A DNA stretch of 64,000 nucleotides, taken from NCBI GenBank assembly GCA_029990175.1, contig JARKIP010000033.1:17839001-17903000 (forward strand), in the 5' to 3' direction. This DNA is from Petunia secreta. Its lineage: Eukaryota; Streptophyta; Magnoliopsida; Solanales; Solanaceae. The position numbers and the translations under genes are program-made. The notes under the pieces are model-generated. The model saw only the letters and a program-made list of their open reading frames with translations. It did not search any database and was not told where the DNA came from. How positions within the stretch are numbered: the first letter of the stretch is position 1; each line of letters starts with the position of its first letter. This document shows positions 11,809 to 22,170 of the stretch, in pieces.

Positions 11809-12250
11809 AATGCTTATATAACCCTTTAATAACTCCAAGTCATTGGTAAGCTGAAACAAAAAGCAAAAAATGTATCAGAATGTGCCAAAAAACAGTATCA
11901 CAAATATTCAGGCTACTGAATGACTCAATATTAAAAACTAAACATACCTTCTCAACTGAACGAGTCAAAATGTAAATCATAGCATCATTTTCAAACACCT
12001 GCGTGGGTTTGGACAAATTTTATTGTGCCTGCTTTACAGCATCTTCAGAAGGAATGTGGAAAAAAGCGGCAGAAGAGGTGGGACAAGGCCCTACATGGCG
12101 GACAAATATATCATCCTCAGTAGAATCTTGCGTAGCATCCGCAACAGGTGCGACCGTATCATCCACCAACTCCAATCTGGCAAACTCAGCAACAGTTGGC
12201 TGCATAGGCCGGAAAACAGGCTGCACCATACATAACAGTAGACAAATAAA
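10165..12250 (-). pseudogene. middle exons of the ULP1-like gene, including an acidic DTVAEE repeat
   Basis: Exon 3 (about 12000-12223) reads PVFRPMQPTVAEFARLELVD and contains a TAA. Short exons with LTRSVEK-like and FNQEFLKTPKPDE segments follow near 11940-12000 and 10970-11130, but their borders are uncertain. The exon at about 10165-10720 holds an imperfect peptide repeat (GDTVAEEATDTVEADVAATV and similar units), an in-frame TAG at 10455-10457, then VKRPGKYDVSPF and DEELLNRFVAFVDDLAKRKK, which normally precedes the peptidase. A frame change near 10740 is likely. Confidence 0.55.
11771..11807 (+). repeat. poly(A) run of 37 bases
   Basis: Uninterrupted A homopolymer within a probable intron of the ULP1-like gene (T run on its sense strand). 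There are no features of a processed insertion around it. Confidence 0.9.
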
Positions 12251-12360
12251 TTTAAAAGCATACAAAAATAAACAGATACATAGAGAATGAAACATATACA
12301 TAAAGATCCAAAACATAAGCATGAAGAATGAAACAGATACAAAAATAATGAAAATATACC

Positions 12361-13176
12361 TTGTTGACTGGGTCCTCTAAAATCTTACAAATTGTCTTAT
12401 ACTTTAAAAGATTACTCGTCACTTTCCAGTTCAAGATACGAGGACTTCGACTCCTAACGCGCATAGCTACTGATGACGGAATGTTTGTCCAACACTCATA
12501 AAACCATACTTGCAACGCAGAAGGCAAACCTACCACCCGAAAATATGTACTAGTAGTTTTAACCTTCTTGTGAATACTATCAAACAATTCTTTGAACGAA
12601 TCAATATCTCATAGATAGTCCTTGTAAAGACCGGACTCAACCAAATCAAAGTATTTCTTAGATACAGTTTGAACATCAGATACGGACATCACAAAATTCA
12701 CAATAACATACAGAACTGCAATCTTAACTGCATCCTCATCACCAATCCACTTCCGTTGAATAAAAGCATTCTTAATATCTACATGAGACACCTTCTCCAC
12801 ATTCGAAAAGTAACTACTCATCAACTGATTTGGACCACTCGTATCAAGAGAACTTAGAGTATCCCCAGAGCACTTTAAACCAGACACTAGTGCAAACTCA
12901 CGCAACCCAAATTGCAAACATGAACCATTCACACAAACCTCAAACGTACAAGGCTTGGAGGACGCAATCTCACGCACCAGCAAAGACCGAAGCAACTGAT
13001 TCTGAACGGGCAAATGTTCTATCTGTAACAAATAACCAAAACATGTCTTTTTGAACATTTTCAACTGCACAGGACTTAAGACATCCTTCAAATGCGTTCC
13101 AATATCACCATCCGTAATAAGCCGTAGATGGAACTCTTTCCAATAAAAATTCTGGGGTATATAAAACGATATAGCC
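12361..13176 (-). pseudogene. DUF1985 domain exon of the ULP1-like gene
   Basis: After an acceptor TTTTTTAG the frame reads AISFYIPQNFYWKEFHLRL, then QLKMFKKTCFGYLL, then CLQFGLREFALVSGLKCSG, the conserved core of DUF1985, a domain found almost only in plant transposon-borne ULP1 proteins. The frame has an in-frame TGA after SGLYKDYL (12609), then continues with FRVVGLPSALQVWFYECW and SPRILNW, the typical end of the domain, to the donor AACAAG|GTATATTTTC. Apart from that stop the exon is continuous over about 270 codons. Confidence 0.82.
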
Positions 13177-13179
13177 TAA

Positions 13180-13845
13180 AAAGGAAAAAACCAACTCAGT
13201 TAAAACATAGTAAGTACAATACAGAAATAGTAAAAAACAATGCAGAAACAAGAAAATACAGAGACACAATAAAAGACACTACAGCAACAGTAAGTAACAA
13301 AAGCAACAGTAACATACAATCCACAAATAAGAAAAGACAGAGACACGGTAAAGACACTACAGAAATACTAAAAACGCCAACAGAACCAGTACAAAAACTA
13401 CAGCAATAGTAAATAAACTAGAGCAACAGTAAAATGTATTTCAGAAACAGTAAAAGACACAAATACAGTAAATACGCTAAAGAAACACGAAAAGCCTACC
13501 GAACCAGTACAAACACTACAGAAAATAGTAAAGACACTACAACAACAGTAAAATACAATTGAGAAACAGTAAAAGACACAGATATAGTAAATACGCTAAA
13601 GAAACAATAAATACACTAAAGAAATACTAAATGCACTACACAAACAGGGAAAAGACTACAGAAACAGTAATAATAACATACAGAAACACTAAAACACACA
13701 GCATAAACAGTAAAAGACACTACAAAAATAATGAATACACTGAAGAAACACTAACTTATAGTACAAACACATTTAATACCACAACAAATGCAGCAAGAAA
13801 CAACAAATTAACAAATTGATACAGAAAACAGAAATAGAAACAAAA
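13180..13845 (-). repeat. ULP1-like gene intron 1, degenerate CAGAAACAGTAAA-word repeat
   Basis: About 660 bases are almost entirely variants of ACAGAAACAGTAAAAGACACT on the + strand (TTTACTGTTTCTGT on the gene's sense strand). Units are irregular, roughly 15-25 bp, and there is no fixed period. The intron is flanked by a GT donor at 13846-13849 and an AG acceptor at about 13177. Confidence 0.7.
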
Positions 13846-13849
13846 GTAC

Positions 13850-13912
13850 CTGTAATGCTACATCAGCCAACACAGCAATCCAACTTTTCTTCAACGGTGG
13901 AGCATCTTCTTC

Positions 13913-13950
<38 letters not shown>

Positions 13951-14152
13951 CAAGTTTAGCTTTACCTTTACCCGTAGCAGGAGACGCAGATGACCGCGTT
14001 ACACGCTTCAATTGTTCCAGGGTTTCTTTCGGCTTAAAAACAGGAACTTTTACTTTTAAAACAGATTTCGACCCAATTTTAGGAACATTTATATCATGTT
14101 TCGTTTTACTCCTAAGTTCCCTAGAACTAGAAGACGAACTAGAATTAGACAT
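13850..14152 (-). pseudogene. ULP1-like gene exon 1: Ser-rich and acidic N-terminus
   Basis: Starts MSNSSSSSSSRELRSKTK and reads through a Lys/Ser-rich stretch to a run of eleven or twelve Asp encoded by a GAT microsatellite (plus strand ATC, about 13915-13948), ending ...WIAVLADVALQ with CAG|GTACTTTTG as donor. Low complexity; probably disordered and nuclear. The ATG at 14150-14152 is the first in frame after an A-rich leader. No catalytic function is expected here. Confidence 0.7.
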
Positions 14153-14494
14153 TGAAATGAAACCCTAAAAAATGAAAAAAATTCTAAATTTAAACACTGA
14201 AAATCAGTTATGAAATGCTTCAGAAACAGATATGATAGTGGAGAACGTGGGTGAGAAAATGGGAGAGAAAAAGTAGGGAGAAATGGTTGAGAGACAGTGA
14301 TGATACAAACGCGAATGAGCAGAAACAGTGCTGAAACAAAGTGAAAAGCGTGAAATTGACAAACTGAGGAAAAAACGTATATATTAGGCACCAATCTTGT
14401 AAAAATTACAAAAAGGCCCCCCAACTGTAGCAAAATAAAGAAATGAACAAACATAGCAATATTTTTTGACATAAATTGCTATATTTATAATTAG

Positions 14495-14586
14495 CTTGTG
14501 TTTTTCTTTATTTAGGATTATTTTGCTAAAATGTTGCTATGTTTGGTAATTAAGTTCTAATACTTGTACTTTTGTGTAAAAATTCC
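14495..14586 (-). repeat. right terminal region of MULE1
   Basis: The segment with ATTTTGCTAAAAT, GCTATGTTTGGTAATTAA and the end TTTTGTGTAAAAATTCC is shared with the right end of MULE2 (61390-61497). MULE2's ends are supported by a 9-bp target duplication, so this fixes MULE1's right border. Confidence 0.75.
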
Positions 14587-15116
14587 TTACTATTATCTCT
14601 ATATATGTTCTCACATTACGAGCTAGTTTTTGATTGAGTAGTCTTATGGTCCATTTTCTTTATAAAAGCTTACTCTTCAAGATAAATAAACTAGAAATCA
14701 ATCAATCAAACACCTCATTTTTTAAATTTATTTGATTATATAGGGGGATAAGGGAAGAGGAATGAGGAATGAGAATTCTAACCCCATTGTCAAGATGAAA
14801 GTTTGGGATGTGCATTACTAAAACAACCATGAATCTCATTAAAGTGCCACATAAATGGCAAAAAGTTACCAAACGCCCCATTTTATGCCGTGGTGTTTCC
14901 ATTCCCTTTCCATTTTTCCAATGGCATATCACCCATACAGTTCATCCTGCCTTAAACTTGCTTCAAAAGGCTTCATCATTACCTTTGTCAACACTGAATT
15001 CATTGATTTCTAAATATTTAAAAAAAAAAAAAAGCAAAATCAATCCCAACAATACTAACACCACCACCAACAACAACAATAATATTTCTGCAAAAGCTCG
15101 AGAATCTGTACTAGAT
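14587..15116. other. host DNA, copy A of the tandem duplication (left part)
   Basis: Homologous to copy B at about 36480-36995: both share ACGAGCTAGTTTTTG, CATTAAAG(T/C)(G/A)CCACATAAATGG, GGCTTCATCATTACCTTTGT and a closing stretch before CTAGA. No convincing gene. A short minus frame at 14702-14932 is also present in diverged form in copy B (36697-36927) but has no recognised domain. The copy ends at the 5' LTR of T1. Confidence 0.7.
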
Positions 15117-15610
15117 TGTATTGGGTAGAAATTTAATGAGCCTCGGTGCTAGGGCTCGGAGCGTGGTTTGGTTGAATTCTATAAAGCCGACCCCTCGAAG
15201 AAGCTGACTAAGAGTCTTTAATCAGGGTGACGGAAGGATAATCACCATATAGCGAGCAGTACACTCCTCGAGGAAGTTTCACTCTTTGACGAACGAACTT
15301 TTGTCTTCTGTAACTGTCGACCTTTATACATGCATTTAAGAGGGAGATCATGGGTTGACCATGATTGAACGTGGTATAATGGCAATTAAGTATATTTATT
15401 ATTCCTTCATCCTTCTAAACTATAAATAGGTGCTATGTAATCAAGGAAAGGCATCCAGAAATATATCAAAAACACTTACTTTTTGTGTCTTTATTATTGT
15501 CCAAATTTTTTTACTGTATTTCTTATTATTTTTCGACTTTGATACAAAAAGTTGCTAGTTAACCCAAAATAAATTCGATTTATTGTCCTAATGCGATTTA
15601 GGCCAACCTA
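15117..15610 (+). repeat. T1 5' LTR
   Basis: Starts TGTATTGGGTAGAA and ends GATTTAGGCCAACCTA. Its first 150 bases match the fragment at 21593-21741. TATAAATAGG near 15420 is a plausible TATA box. The T-rich tail and GATTTAGGCCAAC end are shared with the T2, T3 and T4 LTRs. Confidence 0.85.
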
Positions 15611-15682
15611 AATTGGCGCGGTCTGTGAGGATCTAACAATAACATTTGTTCCGAAGTCACACTTTTAGCTTATACACCATCT

Positions 15683-17245
15683 ATGTCAATTTTATTCAAT
15701 GGTAGACAATATGAACAATTGCGACAACACAACGGTCCAAACTCCCCGACCCAACTACTGGCGCTACTTCGTCAGGTGGTAGAACACCAATTCAACCAAC
15801 CGGTGTGGTGCCATCAATTGGCTAGACTTCGCCAATTGGCTTAACTTCATCAATCAGTTTAACATCACCAACTGGCTTACCCCCCCCCCCCTAATTAAGG
15901 TTATTCCACCACCGGTTGATCCCTCTTTGTCAAGTTCGAGTGACCCTTTTCAAGTATACATAATGGCTACTCTGCAATGGCTTCAAGAGCAATTTGCTAC
16001 TCTTTCAAAAATGGGAGAGGTGGGATAAATCCCAACGAGCCTCCAACTGTTACACTCAATGTAAACATCCCGAGCGTTGTTCCTATGGGCGCAACAACAG
16101 GGGGACTTCCAAACGGAGCCGCGTCTGGAGGCTTGGGGTCTACCCCGTTAAGCACTCAACCCTTTGGAGCAGCTCCAACGGTCGCTGAAACTAGCACCTA
16201 GTCCGACTTTGAAAAGTGGAAAAAAAAATTTGAGGCCAGCATAGAAAAGACGCTTGAAAACGTCCCTGGTGTCAGAAATACTCAGCGAGTAATCGATATT
16301 GAAAAATGCAGACAACAACCTTTCAAGCCTGAGGCTGCTCCTTCTCCTATTCCCAAGCATTTTAAGTTGCAAATCCTGAAGAAATACAATTGGACAACTG
16401 ACCCCGTTAATCACATAACTAAATATATGGCTATGGTCAAAAGCAACGACTTGACCCCGGTGGAAAGGGAGTCCATGTTTCTTAAAAAGTTTGCTGATAC
16501 TCTTGAGAAAGGAGCGCGGCGTTGGTACATGCACCTCCCATCCAAGTCAATATCGAACTTCGAAGAATTGGCCAATATGTTTCTCAAAGCCCATACTGAA
16601 GCCTAGAAAATCCTCAAGCGAAGGGAGGATATCTTCGAGGTTAAACAAAAATACCTCGAACCGATCAAGGAATTTTTCAAGATCTTTCAAGCTAAAAGGA
16701 TGGACCTGCCAAAAATAGATGACAATTTGGCGGTCATGATTTTTGGAAAGAAACATAAATGTGAGCAATTCCCAGGCAGCTGCTGAATTGAAGAAGGAGC
16801 TCCAGCAATACCAGGCCCAACTTGGGATGAATTGCACCATAGGGCTTATGCAAAAATTAGGCTCGAGGAGGCCGAATGGAGGAATGGCATGCCGATATAA
16901 TTCTAACTGTGGTCACACAGAGTCCTCTCGACGCACCGATGTGCCACGAGGGAACTCTAAAGGGCGATGTGAGCCATATAATTCACAGAGGCAGCATGTA
17001 AGCCAATGCCTCGGAGGGGAACAACATGTAAGTCAAAGGCTGAGGGGAAAGTCAGCACGAACGCTAGCCAAAAGAACTCCTGGGGACCATCCTTGGTGTC
17101 CAAGGATAAAGACTTTCCCCGAATCTCAGATTACAATTTTAATGTTTCCACCTCTGAGTTGGTAAACGCTATAAAAGGAATGATGGATCAAGGTGTAAGG
17201 TTGCCGAGGGACATGAGAACACCCTGAAGAAAAGAAATCAGATTC
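15683..17245 (+). pseudogene. T1 gag, several stops and frame changes
   Basis: Contains the Tat Gag core: FEKWKK-like segment, LQILKKYNWTTDPVNHITKY, MAMVKSNDLTPVERESMFLK and GARRWYMHLPSKSISNFEEL. A TAG follows the ST-rich leader near 16200 and another lies near 16604; frames change near 16740 and 17000. The zinc-finger-like segment near 17250-17282 (CEFHMDYGHATED) has its final Cys codon replaced by TGA. A run of ten C at about 15881-15890 lies in the leader. The equivalent gag in T4 is almost intact and served as comparison. Confidence 0.8.
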
Positions 17246-17289
17246 AACATTGTGAGTTTCATATGGATTATGGGCATGCCACCGAGGAC

Positions 17290-18160
17290 TGAAAAGCATT
17301 AAGCCTCGAGATGACTCATCTCCTCAAGAAGGGTTTGTTAGCAGATTACCTCACCAATAAGGGGAAGCAAAATTTTGGTAAGAGTAGGGGAGGGGGACAG
17401 CCGCTGAAGCCGCAGTATCCTAAAATAGTTGTGGATGTTATAACTGGGGGATCAGAGGTCAATGGTGTCAATTTCGCTGTCGCGAAGAAATTCGCAAAAC
17501 TTTCCATCACCATGGAGAAAAGGACCCGAGCTGGTGGGTTTGAGAATGAAATCATTTTTTTATGCAGAAGATTGTGATGGGATGATGTTTCTCCATCATA
17601 ATGCTCTAGTGATCATGTTGAGGATTAATGATTGTGATGTCAAGCGAGTCCTGGTCGATCCTGGCAGCTCGGTAAATATCATCAATTACGGGGCTGTTAA
17701 GAAGATGTGGTTTAAGGACCTCGCCGTCCCGAAGGCAACCATATTGACAGGGTTAAAAAACTCCACCAAGAAGACATTAGGAGAATTACTCTCACTAAAA
17801 CTCATGAAGGAGTCGATAAGAAGACTGTTTTTCAAGTGATGGCCGAGGATATGCCTTATAATGTTATCCTCGGAAGGCCTTGGATTCATGAGATGGAACA
17901 GCACGGAAACTGTTCCATCTACTTTGCACCAAGTAATTAAATTCCCAACCCCATGGGGAATTCGTGCCATCCGAGGTTAGCAACGAATAGCTCGCGAATG
18001 CTATTCGGTCGCGATGAAGAGTGGAGTTGCTCCGATTGAGCCATCCAAATAGAAATTACTCGGCCAGGGGCCCGATGAGGAGGGGAGCTCGATTCTTAAA
18101 GTAGATCTCAAGAAAAGAAGAGATTGTCCCAGCATTCATGCAGAAACCTCAGGAACCGTT
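17290..18160 (+). pseudogene. T1 protease region and pol deletion junction
   Basis: After MTHLLKKGLLADYLTNKG the frame shifts to one holding CDGMMFLHHNALVIML and VLVDPGSSVNIINYGAVKKM, the retropepsin active site (D-P-G-S-S), then MPYNVILGRPWIHEME, the end of the domain. Stops follow. At about 18155 the sequence passes directly into the post-pol spacer that in T2 follows the integrase stop, so RT, both RNase H domains and integrase are missing. Confidence 0.8.
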
Positions 18161-18804
18161 ATTTCTGACATTGAGGTACATTACCCTTCGTCAAGCACAA
18201 TCTTTCACCTACGACATCGAGCTATCAATGCTCCAACGCTTGGGTCGAATGATACCGACCCCTCGTTTTTTTTTTGCTTATTTTTTTCAGGAAGTGGAGG
18301 GAATGCCACACAGTGCTCGGATTTTCATTCTTCACATCCAACCACTGGGAGGATGCAAGGGGAGTTAGCTTAGTTAGCCTTCGAATCACTCCATAATTGG
18401 GGACTTCGAACAAAACTAGAAGACTAGCCATCCGTACACTAGGGACTGTTTCCTTTGGAGTTAGCCTTGTTGTTTTATGTAATAAGAATTTGCCTAAGTC
18501 TCATCACGACTAGGATTTATGTAAATCAGCTCGAATCTCATCAATGGAATAAAACTTGATTCAGTTTCTTTCTTATCCGATCACAAAGCCAGTTTTTATT
18601 TTTACGCCTCGGCTCGAGAACGAGACGTTGTTCTAAGCTAGCTTACACTTAAATTTATCTAAGTCTTGCAAGCAAATATTCAAGTGACACGTCAAAATCT
18701 TTAAATACGAACCGAAGATTAACACTTAGAATATTCAAATTCATTAAAGGCTCGGAGGCCAACATGAAAAATATTTACAAAGCAACGGCTCGAAGGCCTA
18801 AGCG
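18161..18804. other. T1 post-pol spacer
   Basis: Non-coding. Its first 200 bases (ATTGAGGTACATTACCCT through GGAAGTGGAGGGAAT) match the region after the T2 integrase end (21898-22090). The remainder to the AAT microsatellite has no recognised feature. Confidence 0.55.
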
Positions 18805-18925
<121 letters not shown>

Positions 18926-18937
18926 ATTGACGGGATA

Positions 18938-21288
18938 TCATTCATCGGCCTCGCTCCCACTGAAAGATGAAGCATCAGAACACTCAGTCTTTTCATCTTC
19001 ATTGCTCGAACTCTCACTGCTCGAGGGAAGCTTGCTCATCAACTGTTGGGCTTTCACAGCGTCATTTTCAGGCTTGGATATCTCTGCTTCTAGATCCACC
19101 CCAGCTTGGCATTGTTTGAGAGTCTTCAGTTTTGTTTACATAATGACCCAATTCTTATCAACTTTGGCCCTTGTTACTCTCATTTTCTTCTTCGATGAGA
19201 AAGATGCTATTTTTCCCCGAAGGATCACAACTTCGGCCTCGAGCTGCTCCTTCCTTTTAGTAAGCTCATTTATCTTGAGGAGGTTTTCCTTCATCTTGGA
19301 GTGATATTTCTCAGCATTCTTTGTGATGGTAGCTTTGGCCTCGTCGGTCACCTTTTTCAGTGCGGTTGTCATCTCAGCCTTGCAAGACTCCTTCAGGGTT
19401 ATCATTCTGGCCTCGGCGCAGGATGCAGCTTCACGAGCATTGGTCGTCTCGAGGTCAGACTTGTCAGCAGCCTTTCAAGCATCATCCAGCTCAATTTTGG
19501 CATTGATTAATCATTTTTCCAAGTCAACTATTCGAGATTCGAGGCTGGCTCTTATTTTGTACCATTCATCCTTGGTTTCCCTAAGAATGGAAGCTCGGTG
19601 GGCCTTGATCTCGGCAACCCTGATTAAGTAGATGTATCCCTGCAAAGGATTAACTAAAAGGTTAAGGCAAGAAAGGGAAATGGTAGAATTTAAAGAAGGA
19701 TAAGTAAGGCAAAAATACTTGAATTGCATGCTGAGCTACATCGGCCATCAACTCGGCCATAGGTGATCTCCCAAGGGGTTCTCACTCCAGTGGCCTAAGG
19801 AGCCCTCTACAGTTGATGGGAACTGCCTCATCGTTGTCCAGAAGGTAGAGGTCAGAGAGAAGTTCAACCTTCCTAACCTGCATTCGAGAAATTGAGTCGT
19901 GAACAGGCTCGGAGGCGGCTCGTGAGGCTTTTTCCTCAGTATGAGGAGGCCCATCCACACTCTTCTCCTTGTTTGCTAATAAAGGGATTGCCTCTTCAGC
20001 TTTATCAGTCGATTGAGTCGACGCCTCAAGGTCGATAGTCTCAATTTCTCTGTGAGCCTCTTCCTTTTGGGGCTCGTCGATCAAACCCCTACGAGGGGAA
20101 GTAACTATCTCAGAGTTGACATTCACTTCCACTATGGCCCTCTTGGCTCTAGTAAACTTCTTTGAAGCCTGCCTTTTTCTTTTTGGAGCTTTGAAAGAGG
20201 GAAAAGAAAAAGAGAGTCAGCAAAGAACAATGGGGTTAGATTTTAGAAAGGAAAGAAAATATATGTTTACCCTGGTCCGTTGGCCCCTCAGGAGCAGTCT
20301 TTCCTTCTTTCTTCTCCTTATTTTTTTCTCGAGGTCTCCGACTAAATCCTCGAGCTTATCTAAAGCTTCCCCAGTCTCGGGGACTTTCTTCTTTTTGTTC
20401 CCTTTATTCTTCTTCTTCTTCTTCTTCTTCTTCTTCTTCTTCTTCTTCTTCTTCTTCTTCTTCTTCTTTTCCTTCGGCGCTGTAACCGCCCTATTGGGAG
20501 GCCTACAAAAAGCAAAAAACGAAACTACTAAGGGAAGAATCTTAAATGGAGAATTCAATAGAGGTAAAGTGTGACTAACTGTGGCACTTGCATGCCCATT
20601 GGTTTTCACTTAGAGCAGCCAAGATCATCCATGATCTCTCTTCTCTTGGCTTCACTTTGATAATGGCTTGCACCCAAGCTGTCAGATCATCCGGAGGTGT
20701 AATTAGGATTGACTCGACTAAAGAAGTTAGAGCAAAGAGTTATAGATAAAAAGTTGGGAAGAGGAAAGTTGTTGAAAGCAACCGATGTAAATGCTTAAGC
20801 GTACGGTTCCACTGCTCGGAAAAACCAAGCTTCTAGGATAGAAGACTAGTAGGCAACCTAACAAAGCGTTCATTCCATCCTCAATCTTTAATGTCTTCGC
20901 CTTTTGTGATCAGCAAAAACTTGCCTCGTTTATTGAGCTGAACGATCCCATCCTTATGCAGAGTGGGAGAAAAATGGTAGATGAAGTGATCAAAAGTGAA
21001 ATAGACGCCTACTCTTTTGTTCAGGCAGTCAAGGCACTGTATAACTCTCCAGAATCCATGGCCAATTTGAGCTATGCATAAGTTGTAGGTTCGGCAGAAC
21101 CTGTCCACCACCTCGTGAATAGGTAGAGTAAATCCTATTGTGAAGGAGTAGGTGTACACGAAAGAGCTCCCATCTACTACATCACAAGTTCGGCTCTCCG
21201 GAGTGGGGATACCGACTTGGACCTCGGGACCCCACTTACAGTCCTCCCCAACCAAACGAATATTGGCTTTGGTGGTGTTTTTAATCAA
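18938..21288 (-). pseudogene. T1 antisense gene (plant-mobile/gypsy-type transposon domain protein)
   Basis: Reads right to left from about 21288 (MIKNTTKANIRLVGEDCKWG). The conserved block is YTYSFTIGFTLPIHEVVDRF, then WRVIQCLDCLNKRVGVYF, FDHFIYHFSPTLHKDGIVQL and GKFLLITKGED. Similar blocks occur in the antisense genes of T2 and T3. It resembles the Pfam putative gypsy-type transposon/plant-mobile domain group (Transposase_28-like; from memory, unchecked). A Lys-rich segment, a coiled-coil-like middle (IVDLE, KATITKNAEKYHSKMKEN) and an acidic Ser-rich tail ending SGSEADE (stop 18938-18940) follow. Small introns and several frame changes separate the blocks. Function unknown. Confidence 0.7.
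20407..20469 (+). repeat. (TTC)n microsatellite encoding poly-Lys in the T1 antisense gene
   Basis: About 20 TTC units on +, GAA/AAG on the gene's sense strand; in the frame of the flanking protein they read as a run of about 21 Lys. T2 and T3 have much shorter Lys-rich stretches at the same place, so the tract grew in T1. Confidence 0.9.
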
Positions 21289-21592
21289 GAAGAAGGAATT
21301 TAAGGTGTAGTTTTGCTATAAAAAAATCACTGTTGATAGAGAAATCAAAAGTGAAGAGGAAGGAAGGAAAGTTGAGGTATTCATAGGGGAAGGATCATTA
21401 TTGTGTTACATGGGGAAGGAGGAACGAAGAATCACTCACAATAAATGGATGCCATGTGTGATGGATGGGAATATGGACTGACAATCGCCATTTTCAAAAT
21501 TCATGGTGCACGTGTGGCCACATCGATTTCCCGCCGCATTCATTCTACCCCTCAAAAATCCTGACAATTATCCAAGGGGTGGTGGAACTATC

Positions 21593-21741
21593 TGTATTGG
21601 GTAGAAATTTACTGAACCTCGGTGCTAGGGCTCGGGGCGTGGTTTGGTTGAATCCTTTGAAGTTGACCCCCCGAAGAAGCTGACTAAGAGTCTTTGCTCG
21701 GGGTGACCGAAGGATAACCACCATATGGCGAGCAATACACC
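21593..21741 (+). repeat. T1 3' LTR, truncated fragment
   Basis: Preceded by the polypurine stretch AAGGGGTGGTGGAACTATC. Starts TGTATTGGGTAGAA and follows the 5' LTR to GGCGAGCAATACAC, then breaks off. The next base begins integrase coding sequence of a different Tat element (T2). Confidence 0.85.
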
Positions 21742-22170
21742 CAAAGAGAAGAATGTTGGAAAACTTGCAGTAAATTTTGAAGGATTTTATCGGGTAAAGG
21801 CAATCGTCGGTAAAGGATCCTACCAGTTGGATGACATGAAAGGCAAATTGGAACCCTCGAATTGGAATGTCTCCAATCTGAAGAGGCATTATTTCTGACA
21901 CCGAGGTACGTTATCCTATCTCGATGAATTTTCACCTATGGCGCGGAGCCACAATCACTCTAATGCTTAGGTCGAATAATTCAACTAACCCCCCATTTTC
22001 TTTGCTTGACTTTTCCAGGAAGCGGAGGGAACGAAGTCAGTGCTCGGGTCCTCACTATTCACACCCGAACACTGGGGGATGGAAGGGACGGTACGCAGTC
22101 AAATCTCATATATATCCCACATTTTTAGTTGCTAGGATGCATGGTCAAGGGTCCAAACATAGAGAAACAT
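21742..22170 (+). pseudogene. T2 integrase C-terminal end and post-pol spacer
   Basis: The first 155 bases read VGKLAVNFEGFYRVKAIVGK and YQLDDMKGKLEPSNWNV, ending LKRHYF and a TGA near 21898; this is the C-terminal module of Tat integrases. It abuts the broken T1 LTR, so the rest of T2 pol is absent. The spacer to 22170 matches the T1 post-pol spacer and includes GGAAGCGGAGGGAA. The remainder of T2 resumes at about 28845 after the intervening unit. Confidence 0.75.

Larger units (their letters stand above)
8844..14152 (-). pseudogene. DUF1985-ULP1 (peptidase C48-like) gene of MULE1, multi-exon, broken
   Basis: Reads right to left: acidic Ser-rich N-terminus (exon 1), DUF1985 domain (exon 2), low-complexity middle exons, then a ULP1-type cysteine peptidase ending at 8847. 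ULP1 peptidases cleave SUMO or SUMO-like conjugates; the role of transposon-borne copies is not established. Exon joints follow GT-AG at several places (donors at about 13849, 12360, 10164 and 9177; acceptors near 13176, 12223 and 9092). In-frame stops occur in exon 2 (TGA near 12607), exon 3 (TAA near 12022), the repeat exon (TAG at 10455-10457) and in the peptidase at the His-Trp site. I list the recognisable domains separately. Confidence 0.8.
6170..14586. mobile_element. Mutator-like element carrying a ULP1-like protease (MULE1), left end outside the window
   Basis: Contains a MULE transposase gene on + (6170-8205) and, convergent with it, a DUF1985/ULP1-like peptidase gene on - (8844-14152). 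This pairing is known from plant MULE families such as the Kaonashi/KI-MULE type. The right terminus is placed at 14586 because TTTGTGTAAAAATTCC and about 90 bp before it match the right end of MULE2 (61497). The next nine bases, TTACTATTA, would be the target duplication. Its left part is cut off by the Tekay insertion and the window edge. Both genes carry stops or frameshifts, so this copy is probably dead. Confidence 0.82.

Noticed and set aside
13128..13819. Thr/Asn/Lys-rich frames on the plus strand
   Set aside because: They lie in the degenerate-word intron of the minus-strand ULP1-like gene and have no domain.
20116..20574. Plus-strand frame with a long poly-Phe run
   Set aside because: Complement of the poly-Lys microsatellite in the antisense gene; no domain of its own.
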